From Lachnospiraceae bacterium UBA5895 (GTDB lineage Bacteria > Bacillota > Clostridia > Lachnospirales > Lachnospiraceae): a stretch of 8,957 nucleotides of DNA. Made by a program: the position numbers and the translations under genes. Position 1 is the stretch's first letter. The number at the start of each line of letters is the position of its first letter. Under the pieces are notes generated by a model that ran no database searches, was not told where the DNA came from, and worked only from the letters and a program-made list of their open reading frames with translations. Of this stretch, positions 6,911 through 8,957 are shown one piece after another. Location: assembly GCA_002431915.1 (NCBI GenBank), contig DJEP01000081.1, positions 18,688-27,644 of the forward strand. The letters run 5' to 3'.

Positions 6911-6939
6911 ATTGTACTGGAATCAGGCGGAATTTACAA
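6911..6939 (-). promoter_or_regulatory. Sigma-A-type promoter of the comEA cluster
   Basis: On the minus strand, TTGTAA (6939-6934) and TACAAT (6916-6911) are separated by exactly 17 bases; the -10 box matches the consensus at five of six positions and the -35 box at four. Transcription would begin near 6904, about 50 bases before the comEA start. It lies between the YdcZ-family gene and comEA, where no terminator is evident, so some read-through from upstream is also possible. Confidence 0.6.
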
Positions 6940-6952
6940 GCCGTTTATCAGC

Positions 6953-7384
6953 TTATTTCCATTTGAAAATCACGATTCCCGCAATCGCCACCGCCATGCC
7001 GACCGCCTTACGCCACTCCCATGGCTGCTTCTCCACGCCAAACCATCCAAACAGTTCGATAATATACGCCACCGCCAGCTGTGCGACCACGATCAGCATT
7101 ACCGCTTTCGCCGGTCCCAGGGCATCCATACTGCGAATCACAGTATACGTAATAAAGGCTCCGATGGCACCGCCAAGCAGCATGTATTTCGGCTCTACCT
7201 GCCACACTTTCAGAAAAGAAGTCCGCTCCGTGCACAGCCATGCCCCCAGGCATACCAACAGCGCCGTGAACTGCACAAAAGCACTGGCGGTCCAGATGCC
7301 GGAGGATTTCGTCACCTGGGTATTGAATACCCCCTGAATGCTCATCAGCGCTCCGGATACTAATGCAATCAAAAAACCGATCAT
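6953..7384 (-). CDS. YdcZ-family (DUF606) DMT transporter
   Basis: A small membrane protein of 143 residues, the normal length for a single DMT_YdcZ unit. Hydrophobic segments lie at about 2-20, 33-51, 66-83, 92-114 and 126-141. Family-like features include the N-terminal GALMSIQGVFNTQ (11-23), in which glycine and asparagine sit in the first helix, and GAIGAFITYTVIRSMDALGPAKA (72-94). Members belong to the drug/metabolite transporter superfamily; substrates are mostly unknown, and some pair with a second copy, which is absent here. AAGGAGG (7394-7400) lies 9 bases before the ATG, the strongest ribosome site in the window. The gene lies 72 bases after the solute-binding protein gene, and a separate promoter precedes comEA, so it is probably not part of the competence cluster. 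Confidence 0.88.
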   Translation of the reverse strand: MIGFLIALVSGALMSIQGVFNTQVTKSSGIWTASAFVQFTALLVCLGAWLCTERTSFLKVWQVEPKYMLLGGAIGAFITYTVIRSMDALGPAKAVMLIVVAQLAVAYIIELFGWFGVEKQPWEWRKAVGMAVAIAGIVIFKWK

Positions 7385-7393
7385 AGGATTCTA

Positions 7394-7400
7394 CCTCCTT
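7394..7400 (-). promoter_or_regulatory. Consensus ribosome binding site of the YdcZ-family gene
   Basis: AAGGAGG on the minus strand, 9 bases before the ATG at 7384. It confirms that start. The 72-base gap that contains it shows no convincing hairpin terminator or promoter. Confidence 0.85.
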
Positions 7401-7456
7401 TTTAGTAGTAGTCTATCCTCTGATCGGTTCCTTCATTCATATTTTACTGTATGGTT

Positions 7457-8917
7457 CTAGTTCTCTGTACTTCCCACCCCCACCTGTTCCGCTATTGTTC
7501 CCGCAAGCTGCTCTACCAGCGTCGTCACATCCTCACCGTTCCATACCTTGGAAAACAATACTTCCAGCTGCATCCAGAAATTTCCCGTCTCCAGCATTTT
7601 CGGGAGAGATACGCTGTTCGCATACTCATCGGCAAATATGATAAGTGCTCCGTTGTCCGCATTCTCTGCCGCATGAAGGCTTGCCGGCATTTTACCGGAA
7701 CGCTCATACAATCCGTCAGAATATCCTTCCGCGAGATATGCGGCAAAACGATCCGCCAGCTCCTTGTGCTCCGAATACCCGTTGATAACCGCCGCTCCCG
7801 TAACAGACAGGGACCTGCTCTGAAGCCCGGCACTGACATCCGGCATACGGGCGATTCCGTAGTTAAAAGTAAGACTACCGTCCGCTTTTGCATCCTCCAG
7901 CCGCTTTACCACATCCGTCGTTCCGATGGTGAACATCGTCTTCCCATCGATGAAATCCTGAATGACGGAATCATACGTCACGGTGTCCGACTCGATGAAA
8001 AAGAACTGATTCAGTGCCTTATATACTTCCAGACACTGTATCGTCTCGGGATTGTTGATATTGATATCGTTTCTGTCATCTCCGGGATCACCGCCTACGA
8101 TCATGTAATTACCCACGATCCAGTAGTTGTAGAAAATATTGTTCACATCCCATTTCATGACACCTTCCACACCTTCCGGTGCATCAAAAGTGTCTGCAAT
8201 GTTCAAAAGATCATCCACCGTAGAGGGAAGCGCCCTGGCAAAATACTGCTCCGCCAACGCATTGACCGCTGCCTCATCCACTGTGACCTGCTCTGTGTTC
8301 TGGTCTTCCGGAAGAGAATCTTCCTCGATGATCTCCTCTCCCTCACCTACCGGTTCGTCATTATTACTGCTGCCGGCAAGTTCTTTTTCGGCCTGCTGGG
8401 TCGCCCAGGTCTGCAGATAGTCTTCGTTATATACCAGTGCGCTGGTATCAAAGTACACAGGATATCCGATGATCTTATCATTATAGGTCACCGCAGACAA
8501 TGCCGCCTGGGAAAAATGATCCGTATTGCAAATATTTTCCGTATCCGGCACTTTCACTGCCAGTCCCGCAAGGTAAGCTTTCTCCAGGGAGTCACTGCTT
8601 AACAGATAAATATCCGGTATCTGGTCGGAATGCAGTGTCTCCTGATTGATAGCCTCCAGATATTCACTGTCGGAAGTCAATACCGGGATCACGCGGACTC
8701 CCTTATTCTGTTCTCCGAAAGACACCGCCGCCGCATTGATATAGCCGGACAGCGACTCATCCGAATACCAGCAGTAGATGGTCTCCTTCCCGCCAAACAG
8801 CTGCAGACGGTCTCCGGTATCCTGCGTCTGACTCATTTCCTGCGTACTTCCGTAAATAGCTGCAGCAGCCATGGCAATCACAGCTGCTGTAGCGATAATT
8901 CTTTTTTTCAAAAACAT
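7457..8917 (-). CDS. Extracellular solute-binding protein without a lipobox
   Basis: A 486-residue family 1/8-type solute-binding protein, the part of an ABC importer that captures a ligand (often a sugar or oligosaccharide) outside the cell. Supporting patterns: ETIYCWYSDESLSGYINAA near the start of the mature part (45-63), GYPVYFDTSALVYNEDY at 151-167, FIDGKTMFTIGTTD at 322-335 and RSGKMPAS at 406-413. The N-terminus (MFLKKRIIATAAV...) is a signal or anchor segment, but no cysteine follows it (AAAAIYGSTQ), so it is not a normal Gram-positive lipoprotein. An acidic, low-complexity insertion (about 176-215) interrupts the fold after NEDYLQTW. No permease or ATPase gene is next to it on the visible side; they may lie beyond the right edge. 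ATG 8917 has AGGTG five bases upstream. Substrate cannot be deduced. Confidence 0.88.
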   Translation of the reverse strand: MFLKKRIIATAAVIAMAAAAIYGSTQEMSQTQDTGDRLQLFGGKETIYCWYSDESLSGYINAAAVSFGEQNKGVRVIPVLTSDSEYLEAINQETLHSDQIPDIYLLSSDSLEKAYLAGLAVKVPDTENICNTDHFSQAALSAVTYNDKIIGYPVYFDTSALVYNEDYLQTWATQQAEKELAGSSNNDEPVGEGEEIIEEDSLPEDQNTEQVTVDEAAVNALAEQYFARALPSTVDDLLNIADTFDAPEGVEGVMKWDVNNIFYNYWIVGNYMIVGGDPGDDRNDININNPETIQCLEVYKALNQFFFIESDTVTYDSVIQDFIDGKTMFTIGTTDVVKRLEDAKADGSLTFNYGIARMPDVSAGLQSRSLSVTGAAVINGYSEHKELADRFAAYLAEGYSDGLYERSGKMPASLHAAENADNGALIIFADEYANSVSLPKMLETGNFWMQLEVLFSKVWNGEDVTTLVEQLAGTIAEQVGVGSTEN

Positions 8918-8957
8918 AAATTCACCTAAACCTCTTATTCGATACAGGTGTCCAAAA

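Noticed and set aside
6856..6912. Longer ComEA start at ATG 6912
   Set aside because: No ribosome site, the ATG overlaps the promoter -10 box, and the signal segment begins naturally at 6855 behind a strong Shine-Dalgarno.
7451..8602. 383-codon plus-strand open frame
   Set aside because: Antisense to the solute-binding protein gene, no domain, Arg/His/Ile-rich composition typical of a shadow frame.

Overview
The window reads as chromosomal DNA of a Gram-positive anaerobe, most likely a Lachnospiraceae-type clostridium. This is an inference from the WalRK-like two-component proteins, lipobox signal peptides, a GerMN lipoprotein, strong AGGAGG-type ribosome sites and the style of the ComEA and ComEC proteins. 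No rRNA, tRNA, transposase or CRISPR array is visible. All seven confident genes lie on the minus strand, so transcription runs from high to low coordinates.

From the right edge: an exported extracellular solute-binding protein (8917-7457) without any permease gene beside it; a small YdcZ-family membrane transporter (7384-6953) with a strong Shine-Dalgarno; then a sigma-A-like promoter (6911-6939) that opens a tight cluster of five genes. The cluster is comEA (SLBB plus helix-hairpin-helix DNA-binding protein, probably a lipoprotein), an OmpR-family response regulator, its sensor histidine kinase, a lipoprotein with two GerMN domains, and comEC (DNA uptake channel with a C-terminal metallo-beta-lactamase domain). 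Gaps are short (8 and 23 nt, or slightly overlapping by one start choice) except between regulator and kinase.

The 210-base gap between regulator and kinase is the most unusual part. It holds a perfect 48-base direct repeat (5253-5300 and 5402-5449), a 14-bp inverted repeat that runs into the regulator's 3' end, a second internal hairpin, short matching inverted ends (5241-5249 / 5463-5470) and a 36-codon cysteine-containing reading frame with a plausible ribosome site. It looks like a small repeat element inserted between two genes that are normally adjacent, and it supplies the regulator's last codons and stop. A different repeat, three 52-base tandem units with hairpins, lies just downstream of comEC at the left edge.

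Functionally, DNA uptake (ComEA binds DNA outside, ComEC passes one strand through the membrane) appears co-transcribed with an envelope-sensing two-component system and a GerMN lipoprotein. The regulator-kinase-GerMN order resembles actinobacterial MtrA-MtrB-LpqB. That a two-component system sits between comEA and comEC, in place of the usual comEB, is the main biological point of the window.
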